From positions 5,767,901 through 5,831,900 of the forward strand of contig OX359196.1 in the NCBI GenBank assembly GCA_947172415.1: a DNA stretch of 64,000 nucleotides, given 5' to 3'. A program made the translations under genes and the position numbers. The notes under the pieces are model-generated. The model saw only the letters and a list, made by a program, of their open reading frames with translations, was not told where the DNA came from and searched no databases. The first letter of the stretch is position 1; every line of letters begins with the position of its first letter. Positions 13,693-27,000 of the stretch are shown here, piece after piece. The DNA comes from Chondrosia reniformis (taxonomy: Eukaryota; Porifera; Demospongiae; Chondrillida; Chondrillidae).

Positions 13693-14050
13693 GCTGCAGC
13701 TTTCTTTTAAACTCTAGGAATGATAAATCCAAGCACAATGCATAAGTATCTAGATCTACCGATCATGCGCCATTTTTACTTGGTATCTTAGCAACCATAT
13801 TGGAGCACACAGCCGAGAGCCGTAATTATTGTTTTCAACACCTTGTAGATTTAAATACTTCGTCAAACGTACTCTATACATATCACTATAAAGTACAATA
13901 ATTTGTCCACAAAAATTAAGTAACAATTAAAACAAGTCAATAACTGACTTGTTCTGGTTAGCATACATACATACAACAGTAAAAGTGCTAAATTTGATCG
14001 CTTACAGCAGGTTACAGTCATACATTTAATAATAGTTCATATACAAATCT
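13693..14050. other. Intergenic: dynein-like promoter and PCM1 3' flank
   Basis: A 358-base AT-rich gap between two minus-strand genes. It must hold the dynein-like gene's promoter on its left side and the PCM1 3' UTR on its right side. An X-box-like half-site is visible at 13782-13795. I see no ORF or RNA gene here. Confidence 0.6.
13782..13795. promoter_or_regulatory. X-box-like (RFX) site, imperfect
   Basis: GGTATCTTAGCAAC lies 90 bases upstream of the dynein-like start codon. The right half-site TAGCAAC fits the RFX X-box consensus (GTNNCC AT RGNAAC); the left half has mismatches. Cilium genes commonly carry X-boxes within about 150 bases of the start. It is weak alone and suggestive because of its position. 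Confidence 0.35.
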
Positions 14051-17000
14051 TTATGGTTCTGGGATGGAAGCTAAAGGGAATATAAGAAAATTATAAGCAC
14101 TGAATCATATTTTATGTATAAGATAAGTAAGGTACGTATATACAACTAGCTATGCAATAATCTAATAGCCTAATTGTTCTATGCCACAAACCTGGTTCCA
14201 CTGCTACATCCTGACCAGCTAGTTCTGTAAGTAGAGAGAGAAATAGCACTTAGTCATGCATTATACCAAACTTCATCACAAACATGATATTATATAATAT
14301 TAACACTGGACTTTAACATTAAACATGTCACTATAATGACCTGGCACCTGATTTAGTGATCCCAGCACCCCCTCAATACCAGTAACTGTCTTCTGCTCTT
14401 CAGCATGCTGAGCTGCCAACAGAGTCTACAGTGCAGTACATGAACAGTAAACCTACACCGCTACCAGCACCTAGCAACTAATTAAACAGGCATAGCAACC
14501 ACCAACCTGATTCAGAGAGGTGACTCCTAACACTGGACCAGTGCTGTCGGATGTGGTGTCCTCCTCCACTGGGGGAGGGTCGTCCTCCACTGGTAGAGGA
14601 TCGTCCTCCACTGGTAGAGGATCGTCCTCCACTGGCAGAGGGTTGTCCTAAACATAAAGTGTTAAACAGTTCATACCAACAACACAACAGACTTATACAG
14701 GTCACAGATGTTCAAGGTACTGCTACATGCCAGTAAATGGGTGCACTCACAACACTACTTTGCTCTACTGGCTGCAGTGGATCTGGTTCATTTTGAGATA
14801 CTTCTAGAGAGGCATCCCGTTCTTCTTTTAGTGACTGGGACCTTTCCTCATCCACTGACTCATTTTCATGATCTACAGCAGCTTCTGTCTGCTGCTTCAA
14901 ATTTTCCTCCAACGGAGGCTCTTCTTCCTTCTTAGTGGAGCTACCAGCCTCAGTGCCTGCTTCTTCCTGTTCCTCCTGTTCCTCTTTTGTCTCCTACAAA
15001 CAACATGTGCTACCCAGTCACGACAACACTATACCTTTCTGTACAAAACAGTTTACTGGTCAAGATGTATGCATACCTTTGGCTCTACATTGTCATCAGA
15101 AATTTCAAAATTAGCTGCGATCCTACTAAACAATAGACAGTAAAACAGTACGTCAGCATACAGAACAGAACATTCTTGGCTTACTTGTTGAGTGGCACAT
15201 CATTTTCTGGCTCAAGGACCTACAAGATTAAGAGAGGTTGATGATAAGGATGGCTATAACACTGCTGCACACTTACTATATCTTCTTCAGTTGTAGCAGA
15301 AGTAGACAGACTACATGAGACACAAAGGATGTACATATACAAATAATATACAGACGAGTTCCACCTAAGGATAGAGCTAAATTTAGTCTAATGTCCACTG
15401 CACATACACTTTTGGATATTCACAAGATTCAGCCATTTGATCATCTCTGTTCTGCAAGAATAAACAGCAAGATGTCAGCCTAGTAGACCTTGGTTGGGAA
15501 GCTAAGATGTTAATGTACCTTCCCAAGTGTCTCCTCCTCATCTTGTAGAGTGGCAGTCCCCGTGGAAGCTAGGCCTTCTGGTTTATCTTGGGAACCACCT
15601 GAATCCTACAAACACGACAAGAACATTGTCTGAACAATCAGATACACATTCTGCTACTTGGTGCATGTTGACAAAAGAAGTATGAAAACTGTATCTTAAT
15701 CTAAAACTCTATAGCAGGGTTTCTTTCAGCCCCCCCCCCCCCCGAAAATGACAAATTATATAGATCACTCCCACTATATATGTACCAGAATGAACATTGG
15801 TGCACTAAATATGTTTGCCCCCTTCATTTCTATTATCATCATTTTGCCCTCCCTTGCTAAATACTCTGAAAAAAACAGTGTATAACTTTCTCTAACTAAC
15901 AAGTCTACTCTATATGTAGCCTCAAGTACATGTCAATCATACGTCTCTACAGCAAAATGACGTTTATATACGTACATGCATGAATCAACCCATTTTAATT
16001 ATTTTAAAGAAAAGATGTCCAATAGCCTACATACTCACTTGTGGCATTTCCAAGAGTGCACCAGGATCCCTACATACAGTGTAATAGCACTCACCATGCA
16101 CACCCACACAGCACAGCACACAGACAGACTCACACTTTCATGTCCTGGAGCACTCTAAAGAAGCCTAGCTCATTGAAGAGAACTTCACTGAGATCCACCA
16201 GAAGGTCTTCCCCACAATCCTTCAAACTACACACACAATGACATGATAATTGTATCAGTTTTAAGAAACATTGACACCTACGTACATTCTGCCCTGATAT
16301 TTGGCCATAGTTGCTCCCAAGGAGGCCTCAACTTGTTTCTGAAAGATTTCTGCAAACTCCTGCTGCAAGAGTCATATACACTTGAGACACCACACAATCC
16401 ACATAAGCAGTGACACACAACATACCAGCGGTTGTTCATTGTTCAAGACAAGTGAGACAATGTGATGTTGTATTATTTGCAGCAGTTCAGCTGTACAAGG
16501 CTCCTGGAGATGATCCTTCATAATCGGAATCACACACTACAAAACAATGGAACTTGTCAACAAACATACTATTTAAGAGCACTGTCAACACCAGATGCAC
16601 CAACCATCATTATTTGTTTAATCTCTCCATCCAACTGCTGTGGGTCAACTAAGAGACCAGCCTATGACACAGTCAATAAAGCATTCATAGGACATACAAA
16701 CATGGATAACCAAGCATTATACACAAAGTAGACTTGCATAACATACATTCTGTTGTTCAGCAGGTGAATGCACTAGAGTGGCGTCTCCTTCTGTCAGACT
16801 ACTTTCCATACTTCTTACCTGTTGAAGTGACTGGGAAAAGGATACATTTCAAAGACAGCTGTAAAGCCATAAATATAACTAAATATTTCAGATGTGCTTA
16901 CATCACCAAATTTAATGACAGTGTCTCCTAAATTATCAGAAGCAAAAGGATCCTCTGTGGCCGGAGGTGTGGAGATGGAGCTGGCAGACTCCACTGGTTC

Positions 17001-20000
17001 AGCATAGTCATAGGCCTGCTTTGAGGTCTGGCGCATCTTGTGACGGCTCACTCCAGCCACCACTTCTCCCTCAGACACAGCCTCAGACGTAACCGCACTC
17101 TCACTTGGGGTCTGCTCAGAGGTAGAACCCAGGTACATCTGGTAATTCTACAACAGTTACAAAGGACACAGAGAATGTGAGGGGGGACTATATCAGAATC
17201 AGTCATCCCTCATTATTCTACTTGTTCTCAAGCTCTAGATGACTAAATAGACTTAAAAAGATACATACATGTGTGTGTCCTTACATCTTTTTGAAATGCA
17301 GCAAGTAAAAAGGGCTAGATATCCATTCAAACACTAGGGCTGCATGTATACATACACAACTATACTATCTCTATGGTTTTCAAATAAGTGAGGACCTCCA
17401 GGAAAGGAAGGAGCAACTGGTGAATGATATATGTACCATGCACGTACAGACATAGGGTAATACACTACCAATCAAGTGGTTATGCTTACCAAAGGATTGT
17501 ACCCTTCTGTCTCAAGTCCCTCTTCTGTGAGAAACCGGGTAACCAGATCTTGGATACTGTACAGTGCTCTCTGACGCAAGTAGTCTGTGGTCAGCAATTG
17601 GAGCTCTCTGAACAGTTCAATCTACAGTAACAGACAGGCCAGACCTTTGTAACAGTGTCTCAGCAGCTACTGCAAGTAACATGGATGCGACTAACCAGGA
17701 AGTGGGGTCTTGCTTCATTGTTAGCAATCAGAGTGGCCACCTCAGAGTAAATGGACTCTCTCAGTGCATCAAACAGTGAGTATCCCTGTTGCTGCGGTAC
17801 ACTGCGAGAGGGTGAACTACTTCAACATTGCCAGTCTTATGAAGCATTGCAGTGTGTGTGAACACCCATCAAGACTTACTTATCAGTGGACTGAGATTCC
17901 CTTTTCGCAGCTCTGTCACAGAGAAGGAAGAAGGGAATCAGTGATCTCTAAAGTGATGCTTAAACACACACTACCTACCTCTTCTGTGCAGCCACTTCCA
18001 AATTGTCTGGAAGACTGCAAGGTAGTGAGGAGACAGACTCCTCTTCCACGTCTCTCCTTGAGTCACCCTGTAACAAATGTTGTTCACTGGCAACCTGTCG
18101 CACACCGGAACTGATGTTGTGCTCTTCCAAGGCTAGCTCTCTGGCTCTACCAGCCAAGAAATCATACGCTTCGCCTTTAGATTTTGGCTGCAAGAATAAG
18201 ACTTTTGTATGGAATAAGAATACACTAGAATACTCAATACTTATGATTGGCTACTTGCTGATAATACGTACATAATAGGCTGCATTACTCCCTCCCTGTG
18301 CCTTTCCACTAACTGAAGGAGCATCTTTAGCTCTGCCTGTACCTTAAGAGGTTACAAATCCCATTAGATTCATGGAAAGGGTTCAATACGACTAGTCCTG
18401 CTAGCATATTCTTACCTGAGGAAGTAGGATTGCTGGTTCTGCCAAACAAAGAGTGAGACTTCCCAAGAGGATTACCAGTAGATACACTTTGAGGAGATGC
18501 CATGACTTGGAGGGAGGCAGCCATTGTACCAGAAGCTGTATGAAGATGTGAGGTGGGTGGGTTAGGACCCAATGCTTCAGAGACCTTGGCATCACTGCCA
18601 TTTTGTCTGGCACCAGTGTAGGCCATGTTGTTGGGCTGGCTAACTTGACCGAAGAGCTGAGGAGAAAACCCTCTAAAGCCTTCTCCAGATGGAGCAGACA
18701 AGTTAAATGAGGCATTGTAACTCAAGGGTTGGGAGCTATCGCCAAACAAGCCTGCTTGATGGGGAGGTACCGGAGGAGGTGGTATCCCATCAAAGCCTGC
18801 TGCTCCAGACTGCGGTACCTTCTGGAACCCTCTCCCTGGGGAGAAGGTGAAGGAGTGCTGTTGCTGCTGAGTACACAGCCTGTGGTAAGCTTCCTGTAGC
18901 ATGACATGGTACCCATCTAGCTGCTGCATGTATTCATCCAAGGTCGGGACTCCGCCTCTCAAGGAGTGTGAGGCTGATGGAGGGGCTGCTGGAGGCTGTT
19001 GGTAGTTGAATGGTGAGTTGGAAGAAAAAGGATAGTGTTGCCTTGAGTAGTCTGGGTTCATCCGCTGAGGCTGAGTCAAGAGGTTGACAAGTTGCATGTG
19101 ACCGCGGAGCAGTTCAGTGCACATGCTATTACTCTCAGCTAGCTGCCTCTGAAGGTCATACATGGATGAACCAGTCTCCCCGCGAGGAGGCCTCGTCTAC
19201 AAAAAGGCATCAAAATACTCCAGTGTGTACAACACAGTAGCTGCATCATCACACTAGTGGAAGGAACATACTTACCCTGGCATAGGAGGAGGGAGGTCTT
19301 ACTGGAGAAGTGTCCATGTATGGATTGGGAGGTATCATGTCTAAAGGGCGATGGTATATACATACATTTGTTTAAACTGACACTGCACATCTTGGAAAAC
19401 AGGATTGAAACCTACAAGGTGGAAACCCTGATGATTGCCAATCAGGTACTTGATCGCCGTCCAAACGTCTCTTCTTCCCAGAAGATCTACCAGATACTCC
19501 CAAGTCTTCCGTGCTCTCATTGTTCTTCCTCTGGAGACCACTAAGATGTCTTGGAGCATGCCTCTCCACGCTGACCGGCACATCATGAACACTGTAGGTA
19601 TCACGGCTACCGGGCCCTTGTTCTAAAACAGCACTTCCTCCTGAAACAAAAGCAAATGTTTGTGGATAGCAACAGAGCTGACAGTTCTCTAGCTAGACCA
19701 TCCTGTTACGCAAGGTAGAGTGATTTACCTGTCATGACCATTAGTGGTTCATTGCCATCTTCATTCTCCAGAGCTCTGGTGTCGTCAAATGCCTCAGACA
19801 TGTTCTCGCTGGTAGTCTCTGACTCCATTGTGTAAGCAGTGGATCCACCCCACGTGGCCGCAGTGACATCACAACTGTACCTACACAGAACGACACACAG
19901 CTGTCCTTTGACCATAAAGCACAAACTACGATACGTGGCATACCTAAAATGGGTACATATCCATCTAGTATAGAAGGCTTAAAAAGATGCCCACCTTTAG

Positions 20001-21643
20001 TGATGTCATGTGTATGCATCGAGCTTAAGAAACTAAAAATCCTAATTTTAAGGTGATAACCTGTAATATGTACATTGGTGTATGTTCATGGCATAGTTGA
20101 GAAGCTTACTGCACAGAATTGGCATCTTGATCATCTCCACCATTCTCCTATGCATAGAACAGTATACTAACTTAACACAATACCAAGGAATTATATTCCA
20201 TACTGCATACTCGCTGCATCTTTCTGCTTTGTCTATTCCTTTGGACCAGCTCCTCGTACATCTGGTGTTGTTGCTGTACTACCAGGGGTATCTCTGGGGG
20301 AGCAGCACCTTCACTCTTGCCTGGACAAGCATCAAGCCCTGTCAACACCCACTTTGCAGGTGCTACATGCAACATGTTACATCATACCATTGTGATGCTG
20401 TGGAACACAAGTCTCGTCTAAGTTCTGTCTGTTTAGCTCCTAACAAAGGACCAATACAAGTAAAGATTCTGTCTATCGGCCAACAAAATGGACAAACCTC
20501 CTGTTGCTCAATGTGCAGGTTTCTTAACAGCTCTCTTAGCTGCATGAGCTCCTTCTTCTTGTCTGCAAGTGACTGCAACTCCATCTTCTGCTGTTGGATC
20601 TTAGCCTCATATTCTTCCTTCAGAGCTATCTCCTCTTCTGTCAGTGTACGATCATACTACATATATGTAAACATAACATCAGGTACTATTTTAAGGAGTC
20701 CATTTTACCACTTCATGAGTTACACTGAGGTTATACTGCTGTCATAATATAGCCACGTGTACAATACACAGATAGAGCAGATCTAAGGAATACCTGACTG
20801 TCATCTTCGCTCTGGCTTGCAGCTCTGTTGTTCCAGTTTCCACTCTTTTCTGGACTTGATGCTATACTGCTATCATTCTGCAGTGGCAAACAGAATATTA
20901 CACCTCACAACCTGTTTCTACATATGTGGTACATACATTACAGAGGCCATATGGAGTGACACAGGACTTACTAAGCCTGAGTGTGCTAACAGTCTCTGTA
21001 CGTCGGTCAGTTTCTCACCGACATTCTGCAGTCTCCTGTACATCATTGGTACATATGTATATACATACATATGTATATACATACATATGTATATACATCA
21101 TTACTGCCATAAATACAGTTGAGAGCCCCTTCACATACGTATGTGAAGAAATTTCTAGTGCAAACTTACTTGAATTTCTCATCTTCCAATTCAGCACTTA
21201 CTACCTCACCAGTTCCTTCATGATCAGCTACAACCTATGACACGGACGGTGCATACACACATATGTACATACTTACGTACACACTGTATGGAGGAGAAAG
21301 ACACCGCACTATACCTGACATACCTCACTTCTTACAGCTTGCTGGGGTGGCTCAGCGGCAGAGTGAGGACCATTGACCTGTTCTCTACCTACAGCAGACT
21401 GGTTGGTTGGTGCACTCCAAGTGACCTTCATCCTCTCTGGGTGATGGCTTGATCTGCACAAACAGAACATCAAAGAGAGTCACAACTAAGCAAGATGGAC
21501 GTCACAAAGTGTGCCCACCTGTTAACGTTGGAAGCCCTGGATGGGAGTGAAGATACTCTGCTCTTCATACTGTTGCTGAGATTAGAAGGCAAATCTTGTG
21601 GCATGGCCTAGGAGCAGATATAAACACACAGACAAAGGGTTAG

Positions 21644-21674
<31 letters not shown>

Positions 21675-23744
21675 GCAGCTTGCTCCACTGTACCTCTGCT
21701 GGCAGCTCTCCTGCATTGCTCTTACCTATGCACACATTAGGACAATTACAATGAGCACAGGAGATCGGTAATGTATACGTACATCTATACAGAGACACTC
21801 ACTGGAGTTCTCCAGCTCAACTAACAATCTGTTCAGTCTCTCCTGTTTGCTTCTCAGTTCATGTAACTCTCCCAGAATCTTGGCTCTGTGTTCTTCATCT
21901 CCCGACTGCCCATCATTTTCCTGGGACTTACCCTACATGGAAGGCACAACTCATTCCAGCATGCAGTGGCCGCTACCATGAATATCATGCAGGCATACAA
22001 GTTGGTACCTTTGAAGGAGAGGATAAAGTAGACCAGTCTTCAGAGAGCTGCTCCTTCTGGGGAGATGAAGCTCCATCAGTGCTTCTGTTCAAATCTGCAA
22101 CTATTTCATCTACTTCTTCTTTCTGGAATGAAAAGGACAAGAACGGGAGAGGTACAATCTTCTTCACAAACATGTTGTGAGACCTTCGAAAGGTGACACA
22201 ATTGATGGATACTGTTTACAGATTTTATCAGCTATTAGATGTAGCATAAATGGATGTCTTCAATGCTGCACTACCTTTGAGAGGTGTTGTGCTAATCTAG
22301 CTTCCGCATCCTTCCTCAGTGCTAAGAGTGACGCCTGCTTCTCCTCCAAGGCCCTCAGCTGGACAGCCAATATAAACAGACAATTGGTAGACTATTTCTA
22401 TACATGCTGAGTGCACATTACTTGATTTTGCTGCTGGAGTAGCCGCTCCAGTAGAACTTTCTGTTGCATCAAATCTTCCAACTCCCTCTTCTGCTCGTTG
22501 GTCATCTCCTAACAGTATACACAGGCAAGGAATGCTACTAAGGCTATGTAGGCGTGGCAGGGCGGACATCACCACACCTCCTCTTGCTGACTCTCCTCCT
22601 CCTCGCTTTCACCAGTGCTTGCACCATCTTCTCTCTCCTCCTGATTAACATCCTGCTCATTCTCCTGCTCCTCTTCGTCATGATCACTCTCTTGAGCATT
22701 GTCCCTTGTCGCAGTAGCCTTAACCTATAACAATGCAATGCTCAGTTGTAATCACTCACATTGTGCACGTTAAGATTCCAAGCATATGTACATATATTTT
22801 AGGCAAATGCTGATGTGTGGTATATATATGTAGTTGTACCATTAACTGCTGCAACATTCTCATGTAAGAGAGCTCGTGTTGCTTAATGTCTCCCACAATG
22901 GTAGCCATTTTGACAAGCTGTTGAGTTTCTTGAGGCTAAGGGGTCAACACACATAACCTAACCAAACGTTTAGAATGGTGGAAGTACTACAACCAAACTC
23001 ACATCAGTCATGTTTCCTTTCTTCAGCTCTTCATACAAACCCATTGCATCTTTTAGGTAAGCCTATAATTATACACAAAGTAAAGTATTGTACCACCAAT
23101 GGAGGCACATGCACGTCAACAAACCTGTAACTGATGCAGCTTCTCCAGTATTTCAAATAAAACAGTCTACAATTACAAATCAGAATCAGTTAGAAGAGTG
23201 GTATAGGCATTATGCAATACACTGGCAGTCTGCGTAATCCATTTCATGTTGATTAGTCTCAGTGTCCTGTTAAACCTTACTGGATTATCCAACAGAGACG
23301 CTAGTTCTTTCAGTTGTTCTGGTGAGATCAGCACTTCATTGTCTCCGAGGATTGGCTGCTCTAGGAGGTGATGCTGTGAAGGTTTATCAACCTCAAACGT
23401 AGGTACTCCCTTCTGAGGAGTTGTGGTAGCAGAAGATACGGCCTGTTTCCGCGCGCGGGAAGAAAGATTCATAAATTATTGATCTTTGGAGCTGTCAACA
23501 TTTAACAATCATCACCAGTCGACTCACACTATCTGCAAAGGTCAAGGGTTGTTTAACCTTCTCCATAGATGCTCTGTCCTTGGGAGACAAATGTGATGTT
23601 CTTGAAAAGGAAGATGGCGTGTGTGAACGAGTGTCCTAAATGACGAACGAAACGGAAGCAAAGCCTCAGAGATAGTACTCATTTTAATGAATTTTAGAAC
23701 TCGCTTACATTTACCTTGTTCCCAGAATTGGTCGGTTCAGACAT
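14051..23744 (-). CDS. PCM1: Pericentriolar material 1 (PCM1) homolog
   Basis: Multi-exon gene. The start ATG is at 23744 (MSEPTNSGNK, then a GTAAAT donor); the last exon ends in EPASIPEP and TAA at 14051. PCM1 is the scaffold of centriolar satellites and works with dynein-based transport to centrosomes and cilia. The best diagnostic is at about 17500-17780: IYSEVATLIANNEARPHFL followed by IELFRELQLLTTDYLRQRAL, nearly identical to the conserved C-terminal block of animal PCM1. Upstream, many short exons (about 20500-23200) encode Glu/Gln/Lys/Leu-rich coiled coils such as KRELEDLMQQKVLLERLLQQ. An exon at 18327-19163 is Pro/Gln/Ser-rich and probably disordered. The C-terminus (14520-15200) is very acidic and includes a DDPLPVE repeat. 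The gene is divergently paired with the Roco gene at 24009. Exact exon borders in the middle were not all resolved. Confidence 0.9.
14567..14645 (-). repeat. Coding 21-bp tandem repeat (DDPLPVE) in PCM1
   Basis: About four 21-base units encode the heptad DDPLPVE with minor variants (DDPPPVE, EEDTTS at the end). They lie in frame inside the acidic C-terminal tail of the PCM1 homolog, so this is a coding minisatellite likely to vary in copy number between individuals. Confidence 0.75.
15712..15865 (-). mobile_element. Poly-C/G MITE-like element, copy 1
   Basis: Starts gcagggtttctttcagcccc, with a run of C, then gaaaatgacaaatt, and ends cccttgctaaata. It is the reverse complement of the element at 58990-59146. 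It lies in a PCM1 intron and has no coding capacity. Confidence 0.6.
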
Positions 23745-24008
23745 GTTAACCAAATGATCAAGTCAGGTAACTACAGCTGTAAGGAAGCTGCAGGAAAGTA
23801 CACACAAGAGCAATCTTAATGTAAAAGAAATCAGCTTTATCTTCCTACAACCAAGATGCTCACTATAAAGTCCTTGCGCTCAGCAGCTGTAGATCGAATG
23901 GCGCGAAACAAGAATTAAATGGCTGCTGACTAAACAATAGCACGTGACTTCTCAAAGGCGTTTCTTCGGGTAGTCCCACCCCCTAAGGAGAAAGCCGATC
24001 GATCCCCC
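23745..24008. promoter_or_regulatory. Bidirectional promoter region, PCM1 / Roco gene
   Basis: The 264 bases between two divergent start codons (PCM1 at 23744 minus, Roco gene at 24009 plus). It contains GGCGCGAAA at 23900-23908, a match to the E2F core (TTTCGCGCC on the other strand), and an E-box CACGTG at 23941-23946 within CACGTGAC. No TATA box is evident. Factor binding is inferred from motif match only. Confidence 0.5.
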
Positions 24009-27000
24009 ATGGCCGGCAAACCTCCAGTACTATTCAGTATTATAGAGAAAGAAGATAGCTCTTCGCTTGTATCCTTCTTTCGTGAGCTGACGCTGAATTT
24101 GGACGTTAACGACCTTTTCGATGAAGACGGTTTTTCTCCCCTTCACCGTATTATACTGACTAAGAATAAGGAGCTATTTCGAATCTACTGCATAGAAGCG
24201 CAAGAGATAAATGTCCACTTGCGATCGAGAAATGCGCCTCATTTAACAGCACTGCATGTAGCCGCAACTGTCGACAACGACTTCGCTGTGCCAGAGCTAC
24301 TTAAACTAGGAGGCAGCTTGTCCGCTCGAGATGCAATGGGACGGACACCTTACGAGATTGCACTACAAAAAGATTACCAGACCACAGCTCTCACGCTGCT
24401 ACTAGAAGGTAAATCTGGTTATATAGTATATATATATAAACAACTTGTACTGTATATAGACTGTTTGTTGATCTGTATTGTTTCGTTAATCAGTATAATA
24501 TAAATATGTATGAAAGCATCTTTCAATTTAATTGTAACCATTTCCATTATATTAGAGGCTTACTATTTTTATAGCAATTGTACAACAAAAATGAAGTGTT
24601 CTATCCTCCCATTCTGAATTTAGTTTTATATTTAACCAATAACCATCAAGTTCTACTGTCTTTATTGAAATGTTGGCTAGTGTTTTTAGAAATGAAAGAT
24701 AAGGAATGTCTTTATCTAATGGTTCCTTACTTTAGTTAGAGAGGCTATGAAAATGCAAGGATAGCATATAATTACAATTTTATTAAATTCTAAACATTTC
24801 CTTAAAAGTAAAGGTGATTAACCTATTGGTATTAAGAAATGAAAAATGAAAATTTCTGAAAAAAAAAGTTGCAAAAATTTATACATACAAAACTCATCCA
24901 TTTTATCACTCACTATGTATGTACGTATGTACACTAGTGCTGTATTATGTAGCCATTTATGAAGTACAATAAGGTCCTATGTTTTATAAACAATGCAGAC
25001 TTTCCCCAATAACTATATACACAACTATAGACAATATAAGGATACTTTAAAGTGACTTCAAAAGTGCAAACATTTTCTTGAGGGCCTTATTGTTTTGTTT
25101 ATTCTGAAACTGCATCTGAACATCTTTATTCATCCATTACAATTTTACCTTTTATAATAAATAAAAGGAAGTAATAGTAGTTTTACTGTTCAACTCTTCA
25201 ATTTATAAATAATGTTTGACAGTTGTAGTATTTGCCATATACACCAATCCTGGACTAACATTACACCATCATTGGATATTTTGCTTGAATTTTAGGTTTG
25301 AAAAAAAGCATACAAAATAATAACAAAGACAAGATCCAAATGGTATGTATGCTACTGTACTAATATGTGTTTATGTACAATCCAAGATACAATACGTACT
25401 TTAATAGTCTAAATTGAAAGTATTAATGTACCTATATACATTTCAAACTATATATATGTGGGCGAAAGATATACGTATATATATATACAGCAACCTTGTT
25501 ATTTTGAACAGAGTCCCATTGTTGTCAACACCACAAAAAGTAAATGAATATACGTACAATTCAGAAGCAAATTAATTGGCAATGAAACACAACTAATATA
25601 ATCCCTACAAGTTGTACATTGTATACAGAAATGTCAACTTGTTTGGTAGCAGACTGCTGGAAGAATATTTTATAACAACTCTTGTGTTGACCAGCTCTAA
25701 ACATCTATTTGTATTATATTATTTACAGAAAGTTGCTATGTATATATTTAAAACAATAACTTCAGACAACGTATGTTACTGAAATATTAAGCATTGCATA
25801 TAATTTCCAGATTTGTTTGTTGGTTTTCTTAAAAATGGCCAGTAGACTTCCTAGGGCTAATACTGAAGCCATCAAATGATTTTAATGGATATCCGTATTC
25901 TGTACTTATATGGAAATGAAAGTTGTAATGGTAACGGGAGTAGATTAAATTGAGTACATAAAATATTAATGAATTGCAAGTGAAACACATATTTATATAC
26001 TAAATGTACTTCAATAATTTTCATAGGTGAAGGAAGTGGAGAATCTATATAAGAACATGTCCAGTACGGAAAAAATGAAAATGATTTCCAATTTGATCAA
26101 TCTATGTGTCCTCTATGGCGACCATAGAAGCCTTATGCAGCTGTTGGACTCGTTTACAGAAGCTGCACACTGCATCCAAGAAGATTATGCTAAGATAAAC
26201 CATGTGGCAGCATTCCTCTCACTCTGTCATGCTGCTTTTTTGGGAGATTGCGATAAAATTAGTCAGCTTTTAGACAAAAATTTGGATGATTTGAAGTCTC
26301 TTTCTGATGAGAAGAGTTTTGCAATCGAGCAAAGCATCCTTTTGCCCCTCTTAATGCATCAAAATATCTCCTTATGGCCAGCAATACAGATTGCTATATC
26401 TGCCCAAAATGAGAGAACTGCCTATACATTACTGCACAAAGGATCCCTTTTGATGAACAAAGGTTCTAGTGGCATTTTGAGCCTAGCTAAAATGGGGTTG
26501 AGATCTGACTGCCTCTTTACCTCCAGTAAAGCACCCAGCCTTGCAAAATTAGTCACTGTGATTAACTTATCACAGAACCCATTGCAAAAAATCAGGCCAT
26601 TTGATCCAAATGTTTTCCAAAGTCTAACTCATTTTAATGCCTCAAAGTGTGGCCTAGAATCAGTTGCAGTTGAGCTATTCTGCCTTCCAGCTATTCAAGA
26701 TATTAAATTATCAAACAATAATATTGCCCATTTACCAGAATTCCTAGAAGGACAGGTTTCAAAGGTTAAGTCTCTAAGCTTGTCCTCCAATCTAGTCACT
26801 GATATTCCCAATTCATTTCAGGCCCCCAAGCTACAACTGCTGGATCTGTCTGAAAACAGACTGAAACACGTGCCTAAAGTTATTCTCCAGATGGTACACT
26901 TACAAACTCTTAAACTAAGTGGCAACCATGCTCTCCATGTCATTCCCTATGAAATAGGTTTGCTTGATAATTTAAAAAACCTTGTTATGGATGACCTCAA

